Part shown: piece by piece, positions 8,442 through 16,597 of the stretch
Layout: every line of letters starts with the position of its first letter
Position numbering within the stretch: position 1 is the stretch's first letter
Origin: Rhizobium leguminosarum
GTDB taxonomy: Bacteria; Pseudomonadota; Alphaproteobacteria; Rhizobiales; Rhizobiaceae
Direction: 5' to 3'
Length of the DNA stretch: 64,000 nt
NCBI RefSeq assembly: GCF_001652265.1
Contig: NZ_LWBS01000263.1
Coordinates: forward strand, 11,015 to 75,014
The notes under the pieces: generated by a model
The model's input: only the letters and a program-made list of their open reading frames with translations
Told to the model about the DNA's origin: nothing
Database searches by the model: none
Made by a program: the position numbers and the translations under genes

Positions 8442-9545
8442 TCAGCCGAGATCGCGCTGCCGTTCGCCCGTTCGGGCCGCGCGCTCCACCGCAGCGACCA
8501 GGCGGCCGTTGCGAAGCGCGTGCTCGAATCCCGGCGTCTTGTAAGTGCCCGCGATCAGGTCACGGGCGAGCGAGGCGTAGACTTCCCCGACGTTGATCGC
8601 AGCGCCTGCCCAAAAATCCGCGGCGGTCGGGCCGACACCTGTCGCGATCGGCGTGTCGGGTGGCGTGAACGCGACGGTCGCCGTGAGCCTGAGATCGCCG
8701 ACCTGTGCACCGGCGAGGTGATTGCCGGTCAGGGTCAGCCGTCCCTCGCTTCCACGAATTTCGAAAGTGAAGCGCGCGTCTTCGGCCGGAACGCCGGCGA
8801 GCACCTGGACCGATACCGGCGTTCCACTCGAGGACTTGGCGATCAGGTCAAGATGATCCGGGATCTCGCGGGCCGAGATCTCCCCGGTATCGACGACCTC
8901 AATCTCGGGCCAGAGGAGCGCGACGCGAGCGTCGACCTCGGTGATGTTGCCAAGAACCGCTTCGATCACATCGAGAACATGGGCGCTCGTGATTGTCATG
9001 AAACTCGCGCCCGACGCGGCCTTGTTGAAATAGTCGTAATTGCTCGTCGTCTGAGGCCCGTAGCCGAATGTCGTCGCATCGACGCGGGCCGACAGCAAAC
9101 GTCCAAGCTTGCCGGACGCGACCAGCTCCGCGGCGCGGCGCACAGCCGGATTGTGGCGACCCTGCAATCCGATCGCGGTGTGGAGCGACTTGGACGCAGC
9201 CGCCATCGCCTCGGTTTCCGCCAAGGTCGCTCCGAGCGGTGACTCTGAATAAACCGCCTTGCCCGCTTTCAACGCCGCCATTACCAGGTCATGGTGCGCC
9301 GGAACCTTCACGGCGACGGTTACGACATCGATGCTTTCGTCGCGGATGAGTTCATAGGGATCCGCATACCAGCGCTCGGCGCCGAACGCCTCGGCCGCAG
9401 CCCTCGCGCTATCTTCCCGGCGTGTCGCCACGCCTGCCAACACCAGCGATGGCTGCGCCGCAAGCGCGGGGACGTGTGATGCGCCAGCCCAGCTCGCCTG
9501 CGTATCCGCGCCGATGATACCGACACGAAACTTCCTGTCCGTCAT
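8442..9545 (-). CDS. Gfo/Idh/MocA-family protein, Gal80-like (second copy)
   Basis: Second Gfo/Idh/MocA protein, 367 residues, clearly related to the product of 5194-6336 (shared GIIGA..., HVPALAA, VAVKVPAH and RHNPAVRRA-type segments). The EKP catalytic motif is again altered, here to VYSESPLG, with serine at the lysine position. I start at the ATG at 9545 (MTDRKFRVGIIGA); the upstream extension has no family character. It is probably the first gene of a minus-strand unit running through the reductase, hydrolase and first Gfo/Idh genes. The LysR gene just upstream, on the same strand, may regulate it. Confidence 0.87.
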   Translation of the reverse strand: MTDRKFRVGIIGADTQASWAGASHVPALAAQPSLVLAGVATRREDSARAAAEAFGAERWYADPYELIRDESIDVVTVAVKVPAHHDLVMAALKAGKAVYSESPLGATLAETEAMAAASKSLHTAIGLQGRHNPAVRRAAELVASGKLGRLLSARVDATTFGYGPQTTSNYDYFNKAASGASFMTITSAHVLDVIEAVLGNITEVDARVALLWPEIEVVDTGEISAREIPDHLDLIAKSSSGTPVSVQVLAGVPAEDARFTFEIRGSEGRLTLTGNHLAGAQVGDLRLTATVAFTPPDTPIATGVGPTAADFWAGAAINVGEVYASLARDLIAGTYKTPGFEHALRNGRLVAAVERAARTGERQRDLG

Positions 9546-9683
9546 GATTATGCTCCAGCATTGATATTCGAGCGCTCTCTGGCGCTGTCGCCGGGCATTT
9601 AAACGGGTGGGATCGATATCTTGAAATCGATATCTGATATGCATCATCATCCATCGCATGGATGACTGGACGCGAGGCCCGCC

Positions 9684-10643
9684 TCAGTAATATTGCTGTC
9701 GGAGGTCGGCGCAGACCTGTTCAGAGCCTTGCCACACGTGCGGGAAGACGCCGGAAAGGCAGCTGCGGAGCCAGCGCTGCGCCGGATGCGCGTCATTGCG
9801 GCGATGCCAATTCAGGACAAACGGCACGGGGTTCAGCCGCAACGGAAAGTCCCGCACCGCGAGTTGCTCCGAACAACCCGATCGCCTGACGACGCTCTCG
9901 AGAACGGTTGCCACCATGTCGGAAGCGGCAACCAGTTCCGGCGCGCTCGCCATATGCTGAACCGTGACTGCGACCCGGCGCTTTAGGCCCTTAGTGGCGA
10001 GCGCGGCGTCGGCCACGTCCAGCCCTTCGTTTTCCGGCGAGACCAGGATGTGTGGCAGCGCCAGGAACCGTTCCATGTCGAGCGGCTGGTTCGCCGCAGG
10101 ATGGTCCCTGCGCAGGATGCACACGAAGCGTTCCTGAAACAAACGCGCGCTCAGGATTCGGCCGGTCTCGACCGCTGGAAGTCCGACCGCCATGTCAATT
10201 TCGCCGCTGTCCAGCATCCGCGTGGCCTCCTCCCGGCTGGTATAGTCGCGGACCCGAAGGTCAACGGACGGCGCCCGGTTGGCGAGGACCCGGATCAGAG
10301 GCGGAAGAACCACGCTTTCGGTATGCCCCGAGAGCCCCAGCGAGAACGTCATCGCCGCAGCGGATGGATCGAACTCTTGCGTGAATTCCAGCGTTTGCTG
10401 AATGTTGCGCAGTGCCAGGGAGATCGGCTCCGCCAGCTCCAGCGCGCGTGGCGTGGGTTGAAGGCCGTGGGGTCCCCTGACGAACAATTCGTCCCGCAAC
10501 AATCCCCTCAGACGATTGAGGGCGGCGCTCATCGCCGGTTGCGTGCGTCCGATACGCTGGCCGGCACGCGTGACGTTCCGCTCGGCGATCAATGCGTCGA
10601 GCGCCACAAGCAGGTTGAGGTCAATGCCGTGTAAATCCATCAT
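9684..10643 (-). CDS. LysR-family transcriptional regulator
   Basis: LysR-type regulator of 319 residues. The N-terminal winged helix is typical (LNLLVALDALIAERNVTRAG then QPAMSAALNRL), resembling the NodD/LinR-like branch. A type-2 periplasmic-binding-like effector domain follows from about residue 90. The start codon overlaps the stop of a truncated oxidoreductase frame, and no ribosome binding site is evident there. Its position just upstream of the Gfo/Idh-reductase-hydrolase genes, on the same strand, makes it a likely regulator of that cluster. Confidence 0.92.
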   Translation of the reverse strand: MMDLHGIDLNLLVALDALIAERNVTRAGQRIGRTQPAMSAALNRLRGLLRDELFVRGPHGLQPTPRALELAEPISLALRNIQQTLEFTQEFDPSAAAMTFSLGLSGHTESVVLPPLIRVLANRAPSVDLRVRDYTSREEATRMLDSGEIDMAVGLPAVETGRILSARLFQERFVCILRRDHPAANQPLDMERFLALPHILVSPENEGLDVADAALATKGLKRRVAVTVQHMASAPELVAASDMVATVLESVVRRSGCSEQLAVRDFPLRLNPVPFVLNWHRRNDAHPAQRWLRSCLSGVFPHVWQGSEQVCADLRQQYY

Positions 10644-11158
10644 GTGGATGTATAGTCGTACGTGCCATCAGTGACAAGCATGGCCCAACGCGAAAGAATT
10701 GAACCGACACTGCCCGATGCGCCGAGCACGAGGATGACGTCGCCGGCGGTGATCCGGTGCAGCGCATACAACCCCATCCACGCGGTCAGGCCCTTCGCCA
10801 GGAACGTTGCCGCGACCTCGTTGGAGATGTCATAGGGCAGCCGAACCAGATTCTCTGCGGGTTTCAGTGACGCCGTGGCATAGGCCCCCTCGACGAAGAA
10901 ATAGGCGGCGCGGGCGCCCCGTTCCAATCCCGTCACGCCCGGTCCGACAGCGTCGATCACGCCCGCCGCCTCGAAGCCCAGCGTGGCGGGCAGGCGCATC
11001 GGGAAGAGCCCTGTGCGCACCATCACGTCGACATAGTTGATGCCGATCGCATCCTGGACCAGTCGCACCTGACCCGCCCCGGGTGATCCGACGTCCGTCT
11101 CGACGATCTTGAGAACGGCGGGCGTGCCGATCGACTGCATTTCGACTTTTCTGGCCAT
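10640..11158 (-). pseudogene. Truncated zinc-independent quinone oxidoreductase
   Basis: N-terminal half of an MDR-family quinone oxidoreductase (QOR/crotonyl-CoA reductase-like), about 172 residues instead of about 317. It aligns along its whole length with the intact protein at 14318-15271 (EMQSIGTPAVLKIVE, GFEAAGVIDAVG, YFFVEGAYAT, VLGASGSVGSILSRWA). Similarity stops right after the nucleotide-binding GASGSVG motif. The last dozen codons are unrelated, and the stop overlaps the LysR start. Most of the cofactor domain is therefore missing. I read it as a remnant left by a deletion that joined it to the LysR gene. The ATG at 11158 has AGGAAAAGGG upstream. Confidence 0.82.
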
Positions 11159-11211
11159 AACCCTTTTCCTTGGAGGGTGCCGCACGACAATCGCGGCGCG
11201 ACGAAACGTTG

Positions 11212-12072
11212 CTACGCGTGGGCGACCGGCCGCATCGTGCCGGCATGAGGGAACTTGCCCTGACGGTAAGCGGCATAGTAGCCGGCGAGTTCACTCGCCG
11301 ATCCCGCAATGAACGGCCCTTGCGCTACCACCTCGATGCTCTGTGGCTGCCCGGCGTAAAGCAGCACCCGCGCGCCGCGATCGCGCGCGCGCATCGTGAG
11401 CGAGCTCGTGCCATCGCCCATCGGCGCGGTCCAGCCCACCGAGCCTGTGGCCAGCTGCTCGCTGGTGACGCCAGCCTCCAGCTCGCCATCGATCAAGACG
11501 ACGAAGGCGTTGTAGGAGGCGGGCAGTTGCGGCGCGAAGGCGGCTCCTGCTTCCAGATGAATGTCGATCAAGGTGACAGGCACCGCGTTCAAGGTCGGCG
11601 CTGCCGCATCCTCCAACTGGCCGCTGTAGACTATCGCCGTGACCCCCGGCTCAGCGTGCACCGGCATATCGGCACGGCGCAGGACCTGCACCCGGGGGCG
11701 CATGTTGCGCTGCGCTTCCGGCAGGATCAGCCAGAGCTGGAACAGACGCATCCCCGTCGAGACCACCGCATTCTCCGAGTGGACGATGCCGCTGCCCGCC
11801 GTCATCCACTCCACATCGCCTTCCTCCAGCCGGCCGCCGGTATCCTCCATCGTGCCTTTGAGCATGAAGGTCACGGTTTCGAGGCCGGCATGGGGATGTG
11901 CATCGCCGAAACGTCCCTCCAGTGTGATGTTGTCGTCGGCCATCAGGAAGAACGGATCGGTCGAGGCAAGGTCGCCGGGCGCGATCACCAATGCGGCCTT
12001 GTGCCGCTCGCCGTCGAAGCCCGGGCCGAGTGGAGGTATGCTTGTGACGCGGTCAATCGATCTCTGCAGCAT
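11212..12072 (-). CDS. Pirin-family protein
   Basis: Bicupin of the pirin family, 286 residues, probably an iron-dependent quercetinase-like dioxygenase or redox sensor. The N-terminal cupin has the metal ligands DAHPHAG (His59, His61) and the GIVHSE segment (His98, Glu100), matching the known pirin metal site. The C-terminal cupin follows from about residue 150. It lies just upstream of the truncated oxidoreductase in the same direction, a common pairing in accessory regions. Reaction and partner are not determined. Confidence 0.92.
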   Translation of the reverse strand: MLQRSIDRVTSIPPLGPGFDGERHKAALVIAPGDLASTDPFFLMADDNITLEGRFGDAHPHAGLETVTFMLKGTMEDTGGRLEEGDVEWMTAGSGIVHSENAVVSTGMRLFQLWLILPEAQRNMRPRVQVLRRADMPVHAEPGVTAIVYSGQLEDAAAPTLNAVPVTLIDIHLEAGAAFAPQLPASYNAFVVLIDGELEAGVTSEQLATGSVGWTAPMGDGTSSLTMRARDRGARVLLYAGQPQSIEVVAQGPFIAGSASELAGYYAAYRQGKFPHAGTMRPVAHA

Positions 12073-12530
12073 AATTCTGGTCCTTCTCGTAACTTGGGGA
12101 CCGAGTTCGCCGCGATCGGCGCCACCTCGGCATCATCGCCAATCATCTCGGATCGGACCGGCCTCGATCAAGATAGGGGTTCGAGAACCCAGTGTTGCGC
12201 AACGAGGAACCCAAAGATGCGTGAAGAAGTGCAACCGATCGACTAGGACCAATCGACATTCAGGAATCCCAAATCACCTGATGGCTGATTCATAGGACAC
12301 CGTGTTTTGTTGGCATGCGGTCTTGCCGCTCAGTGGAAGATATCGAGACGAGGTTAATTCAGTCATTTTCTCACTCCTTTTACGTGTCTGTGGAGTGATA
12401 TTTGCCCATTCTATCCTAGAATATTAGCGTCATATCAGTTGGATCATATTCAAGCATGTGTTGAACATGGGATATTCAATGCGGTCCAACTACCACGGTT
12501 TTCAAAGAAACTAACAAGGACGTGTGGACA
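12073..12530. other. Intergenic region with no gene, AT-richer
   Basis: A stretch of about 460 bases between the pirin gene start and the end of the next LysR gene. It is visibly richer in A and T than its surroundings from about 12300 on. I see no convincing coding frame or RNA gene. The pirin promoter should lie in its first part. A short inverted repeat ACTCC/GGAGT lies near 12375-12395. Confidence 0.5.
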
Positions 12531-13460
12531 TTATCCGAGACTGCCTGCAAACCGAGCACTGAGGCGCTCGCGACGGAAATATTCAGTATAGAAGTCGATG
12601 AAAGCGCGTGTTTTTAGCGGTTGGAGCACGCGGCCTGAGTAGTAGAGCGAGATAGATCCGGCATCGGCATACCACTTCGGAAGGATACGTTCGAGCGCAC
12701 CACTTTCCATATGCGGCAGCACGTCGGGTACAGCCAGCAATGCGATGCCCAACCCCGCGATCGCCGCCTGCGCCATGGGTGCGGCGTCGCTCATCACAAT
12801 CGTCTCGTTAAGGAGCGCGCGCTCTTCGCGTCCTTGAGCGTCCCGCATCATCCATTGCCTGATCCGGCCTGAATTGGAGGACCGCATCAAGATCCCGGCA
12901 TGATCGGCCAGATCGGCAGGGCTAGTCGGCCGGCCACGTCCAGCAAAATAGCCGGGCGAAGCGACCGCGATAACGTGAACCGGTGCGATCGTCGTGGAAA
13001 CGATGCCCGGATTGAGTTCGAAACCACCGCCGATCGCGGCGTCGAAACCCTCGGCGATAAGATCGACCTTGCGGCTGTCGAAATGCCAGTCAGGTCTGAC
13101 GCCCGGGTAACGGGCCAGAAAGTCGGGCAGTGCGGGAAGAACGTATCCCATAGCGAACGTTAAACTCATGCTGAGCTTCAGAACGCCGACAGGCTCGCCC
13201 TTCGTTTGTGATGCCCCGTCGATTGCCCCCTGAAGGTGGTTCAGGCTGTCGCCGATGCTTGCCAGAAAGGACTCTCCCGCCTCGGTCAAGGTCAACTTCC
13301 GCGTCGAGCGGTGAAACAGCCGTATGCCGAGGTTTCGTTCCAGCATCGCAACGTTCCGGCTGACTGCGGCCGGTGTGAGCGAGAGACGCCGAGCAGCCCC
13401 GGAAAAGCTGCTCGCTTCCGCGCTTCGAACGAACGCTTCTAGGTTTGCCAGCGTCTCCAT
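12531..13460 (-). CDS. LysR-family transcriptional regulator
   Basis: LysR regulator of 309 residues of the CrgA/YhjC-like group. The helix-turn-helix region METLANLEAFVRSAEASSFS and LTPAAVSRNVAMLERNLG is classical. The effector domain contains the YYSGRVLQPLKTRAF-type C-terminus. I prefer the ATG at 13460 over one three codons earlier. It is divergent from the plus-strand reductase, quinone oxidoreductase and SDR genes, so the 190-base gap probably holds its operator. Confidence 0.92.
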   Translation of the reverse strand: METLANLEAFVRSAEASSFSGAARRLSLTPAAVSRNVAMLERNLGIRLFHRSTRKLTLTEAGESFLASIGDSLNHLQGAIDGASQTKGEPVGVLKLSMSLTFAMGYVLPALPDFLARYPGVRPDWHFDSRKVDLIAEGFDAAIGGGFELNPGIVSTTIAPVHVIAVASPGYFAGRGRPTSPADLADHAGILMRSSNSGRIRQWMMRDAQGREERALLNETIVMSDAAPMAQAAIAGLGIALLAVPDVLPHMESGALERILPKWYADAGSISLYYSGRVLQPLKTRAFIDFYTEYFRRERLSARFAGSLG

Positions 13461-13652
13461 AATAAGCAACCTTCAAACATTGATTGAAACTAAAACAATT
13501 CATCTATGACTTATGCTGCGTGTATTTGCCAGCCATATTCCAGTCAACAGCAGCACCGGTTTTCTGCAACGCCAACTGCATCAGGCCAAGGATGCAGCGG
13601 GAAAACCGGCCGTCGCGGATACAATTCTCACCGCACCGTAAAGGAGTGGATC

Positions 13653-14249
13653 ATGACCGTTGGAATTATCGGAGCCGGCAATATAGGGGGCGCATTTGCC
13701 ACGGCGCTCGGCAAGGCAGGAATCGAAGCCGTGATCGCAAACAGCCGTGGACCGGAAAGCCTCACGACGCTTGTTTCGAAGCTTGGCAGCACAATCCGGG
13801 CTGGAAGCGTCCAAGAGGCCGCGGCGCAAGACATCGTTCTCGTGGCAGTCCCGTGGTCAAAGATACCTGGCGCGCTCGCCGGTTTGAACTTCGACGACAG
13901 GATCGTAATCGACGCCAACAACTCCATCGAAGCGCCGCTTTACAGGCCGGCGGACCTTGGCGGTCGCACCTCTACGGATATTTTCACCGCACTTGTGCCA
14001 GGCGCGCGCGTCGTCAAGGCGTTCAACCACCTGACGCCAAAGCAACTGTCGGGCAACCCCCACTCGGAAGGCGGCAGGCGCGTCCTGTTTTATTCGGGCA
14101 ACGATATGAGGGCGAAGGCGGAGGTCGCCGCCATCATTGATCGCATCGGCTTCTTCGGGATCGATCTCGGCGCGCTTGCGGTCGGCAGCCAGTTGGTTCA
14201 GTTCCCGGGCGGCCCGCTGCCCGCTCTCAACCTCGTCAAGTTCGACTGA
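13653..14249 (+). CDS. NAD(P)-binding F420-reductase-like oxidoreductase
   Basis: A 198-residue single-domain dehydrogenase with an N-terminal Rossmann motif (TVGIIGAGNIGGAFA, GxGxxG). The family includes NADPH:F420 oxidoreductase-like and pyrroline-5-carboxylate-reductase-like proteins (VVKAFNHL, and GIDLGALAVGSQLVQ near the end). The ATG at 13653 has AAGGAG seven bases upstream, so the longer open frame is not used. It is followed by quinone oxidoreductase and SDR genes in the same direction, forming a reductase cluster opposite a LysR gene. Such clusters are often induced by electrophiles or quinones. Confidence 0.88.
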   Translation: MTVGIIGAGNIGGAFATALGKAGIEAVIANSRGPESLTTLVSKLGSTIRAGSVQEAAAQDIVLVAVPWSKIPGALAGLNFDDRIVIDANNSIEAPLYRPADLGGRTSTDIFTALVPGARVVKAFNHLTPKQLSGNPHSEGGRRVLFYSGNDMRAKAEVAAIIDRIGFFGIDLGALAVGSQLVQFPGGPLPALNLVKFD

Positions 14250-14317
14250 ACATCGCTGCGCTCCATCCGTCTGCAATCGGAAGCGCCGCAAGCCATCAGA
14301 AACCCGGAGACGATATC

Positions 14318-15271
14318 GTGTCAAAATTCATTCAAATGCAGTCAATCGGCGGCCCCTCCGTCCTGCAGATCATCGAGAAAGACCTGCGCGCGCCACGAGC
14401 CGGCGAGGTCAGGCTCATTCAGGACGCGATCGGCCTCAACTTTGTCGATACGATGATACGAAAAGGCCAGTATCCGATGGCGTTGCCGGCGGTCCCCGGT
14501 TTCGAAGCAGCCGGGACGATCACCGAGGTCGGATCCGGCGTCGAGGGGCTGTCGGTCGGCGACCGAGTGGCTTACTTCTTTTCGGAAGGTGCATATGCCA
14601 CCGAGAGGATCATTCCGACCGCGCCGCTCATCCGCCTGCCCGCCGATATCTCGAACGAGACTGCGGCGACCTTCCTGGCGAAGGGTGGGACGGCCTGGAT
14701 GGGGATGCGCGGTCTCCACGATCTCAAATCCGCCGACACGTTGCTGGTACTTGGGGCATCGGGAAGCGTGGGCGCCATCCTGTCTCGCTGGGCAAAGTCG
14801 CTGGGCGCAACCGTGATCGGCGTCGCCGGATCGCCGGACAAGTTTGACAAGGTCGCGGCCGGTGCCACCCATGCCTTCCACGCTGGCGAGCCGGACATCG
14901 CCGCCAAGATCCGTGCGATCGCACCCGACGGTGTCGACGTCGTCTATGATTTGGTCGGCCGGGCGACCTTCCCGCTTGGCGTGTCAAGCGTCCGGGATGG
15001 TGGCGTGATTGCCGCGATTGGAGCCGCGTCGGGTCAGCCAGCGCCGGCCCCCGATCTTGTGCGACGGGGGGTAGATGTCCGCAGCGGTGGTTCCCCTCAA
15101 TACGTCCGGGGACCGGCAGTCGAGATCGCAACTTCTCAGCTATGGGATGCGCTGCGCTCAGGCATTTTCAGTGATCTCGAAACCACACACTATCTGTTCG
15201 ATGAGATAGCCCGAGCGCATGACGACATGGACAACCGCCGCTTGAGCGGTCTGCCGGTCCTGATCGCGTAA
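14318..15271 (+). CDS. Quinone oxidoreductase-like MDR protein
   Basis: Full-length zinc-independent medium-chain reductase, 317 residues, of the NADPH:quinone oxidoreductase type. It has the N-terminal GroES-like domain (VPGFEAAGTITEVG), the cofactor motif VLGASGSVGAILS and the later ATVIGVAGS strand. It lacks the catalytic and structural zinc cysteines of alcohol dehydrogenases. It starts at a GTG (14318) with a GGAGA upstream. The truncated copy at 10640-11158 is its close paralogue. Confidence 0.9.
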   Translation: MSKFIQMQSIGGPSVLQIIEKDLRAPRAGEVRLIQDAIGLNFVDTMIRKGQYPMALPAVPGFEAAGTITEVGSGVEGLSVGDRVAYFFSEGAYATERIIPTAPLIRLPADISNETAATFLAKGGTAWMGMRGLHDLKSADTLLVLGASGSVGAILSRWAKSLGATVIGVAGSPDKFDKVAAGATHAFHAGEPDIAAKIRAIAPDGVDVVYDLVGRATFPLGVSSVRDGGVIAAIGAASGQPAPAPDLVRRGVDVRSGGSPQYVRGPAVEIATSQLWDALRSGIFSDLETTHYLFDEIARAHDDMDNRRLSGLPVLIA

Positions 15272-15366
15272 CCCGAAAATAATCGTACGGCGGCAGGCCG
15301 CACGGACGCCCGCCGCAAGGCGGCCGGGCGAAACATTTCCCCTGTCGATAACGAAAGGAATGATCG

Positions 15367-16104
15367 ATGAGTGAATTAGCAGGTAAACGTGCGCTTGTGA
15401 CTGGTGCGTCCCGCGGCATTGGGGCCGCGATCGCGATCGCTCTGGCCGAAAAAGGCGCCGACGTTGCGATCACGTACGAACGCGCCGCTGATCGGGCAGC
15501 GCAAGTTGTCGCAACGATCGAAGGCAAAGGGCGCAAGGCGTTGGCTATCCAGGCTGATAGCAAGGACCCCGAGGCGGTCAAGCGGTCGGTTGATCAAGCG
15601 GCGCAGGCATTGGGCGGCCTCGACATATTGGTGAACAATGCGGCTATCGCGATCTACAAGGATGTGGCGGATTTCACCGTCGCCGAGATCGACGCCCTTT
15701 TTGCTGTCAACGCTCGCTCCCCGATCCTGGCATCGCAAGCCGCGATGCCGTATCTTGGCAAAGGTGGCCGGATCGTCACAATCGGCTCCGCAGGCGCAGA
15801 ACGCATTGTCGGACCGTCGACGGTTTATTCAATGACCAAATCGGCACTTCAATCATTTACCCGCGGTCTGGCGCGAGAACTTGGCCCTCGTGACATCACT
15901 GTCAACCTCATTCAGCCGGGATCAACCAACACGGAAATGAACCCGGCCGAGGGCGAGTTCGGAGATTTCCAGCGTGCCTTAATTCCGCTCGGCCGGTACG
16001 GCGAGCCGGAGGATATCGCGGCTGCGGTAGCATTCCTCGCATCTGGTGCGGCCCGACAAATCACGGGAACCATCCTGACCGTTGATGGCGGCACGCTGAC
16101 CTAA
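15367..16104 (+). CDS. SDR-family oxidoreductase
   Basis: Classical short-chain dehydrogenase/reductase of 245 residues, most like 3-oxoacyl-ACP reductase or glucose dehydrogenase types. The cofactor motif TGASRGIG is at residues 12-19, the NNAA motif at 90-93, and the catalytic triad is Ser141, Tyr154 and Lys158 (YSMTK). The C-terminus (ITGTILTVDGG) is typical. It ends the reductase cluster. A GC-rich imperfect hairpin near 15309-15332 lies between it and the preceding gene and might attenuate read-through. Confidence 0.94.
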   Translation: MSELAGKRALVTGASRGIGAAIAIALAEKGADVAITYERAADRAAQVVATIEGKGRKALAIQADSKDPEAVKRSVDQAAQALGGLDILVNNAAIAIYKDVADFTVAEIDALFAVNARSPILASQAAMPYLGKGGRIVTIGSAGAERIVGPSTVYSMTKSALQSFTRGLARELGPRDITVNLIQPGSTNTEMNPAEGEFGDFQRALIPLGRYGEPEDIAAAVAFLASGAARQITGTILTVDGGTLT

Positions 16105-16597
16105 ACACACGCCAGCGGGTCCGTGACTTGTAACATAGGAGAGTGGGAGCTAACTACATACTACCACCTACTAGCTCTCCACTCTCATTCAACTTTGCAC
16201 CATCATCAAATAGCGTGTTCGAACGGCGTCTAGGTCGCGTGTCTTTTAGGAGCGGACCGGCCCGTCGCGCGGGGCATCGCGCCACAGCGGCGGTTCTGAC
16301 CTACGCAAAATAGACACCGCTGGCTCTTCATCGACTGGGTTGTCGGTCGATTTGGGCTTCAACCGTACTGGGATCGTGGACTGGAAAGCGTCCTCGATGA
16401 TCATGGATGATGCATGGCTGCCGCCAGCAAAAAGCTCATTCCCGGCTAACATGTCTGCGCCCGCCGACGCTGTGGGCGTCAACGGTATCGCCTTCGGTAG
16501 CCGCAATCATCAGTGGCGTTTCTTTGTTTCAGCTTTCCTCATATCCTAGCCTCTTCCGGGAATAAATCCTTTCGATGAACTACGTGATTACAGACTC
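16105..16597. other. Non-coding gap with inverted repeat
   Basis: About 490 bases without a supported gene. The notable structure is the near-perfect inverted repeat at 16139-16186 listed separately. An 86-codon minus-strand open frame (16246-16506) has no recognisable features. The end of this region should carry the promoter of the MFS gene. Confidence 0.5.
16139..16186. repeat. Long inverted repeat downstream of SDR gene
   Basis: GAGAGTGGGAGCTA (16139-16152) is complementary, with one bulged base, to TAGCTCTCCACTCTC (16172-16186), leaving a loop of about 19 bases. It follows the SDR stop by about 35 bases and could end the reductase transcript, although no T-run follows. A DNA-binding site is also possible. 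Confidence 0.55.

Noticed and set aside
11170..12246. 358-codon plus-strand frame
   Set aside because: Antisense to the pirin gene, whose metal-site motifs are clear.
15309..15332. Terminator between quinone oxidoreductase and SDR genes
   Set aside because: The GC hairpin is bulged and has no T-run; kept only as a remark in the SDR entry.
16246..16506. 86-codon minus-strand frame in the SDR-MFS gap
   Set aside because: No ribosome binding site, no recognised pattern, and it ends in Arg/Pro-rich sequence.
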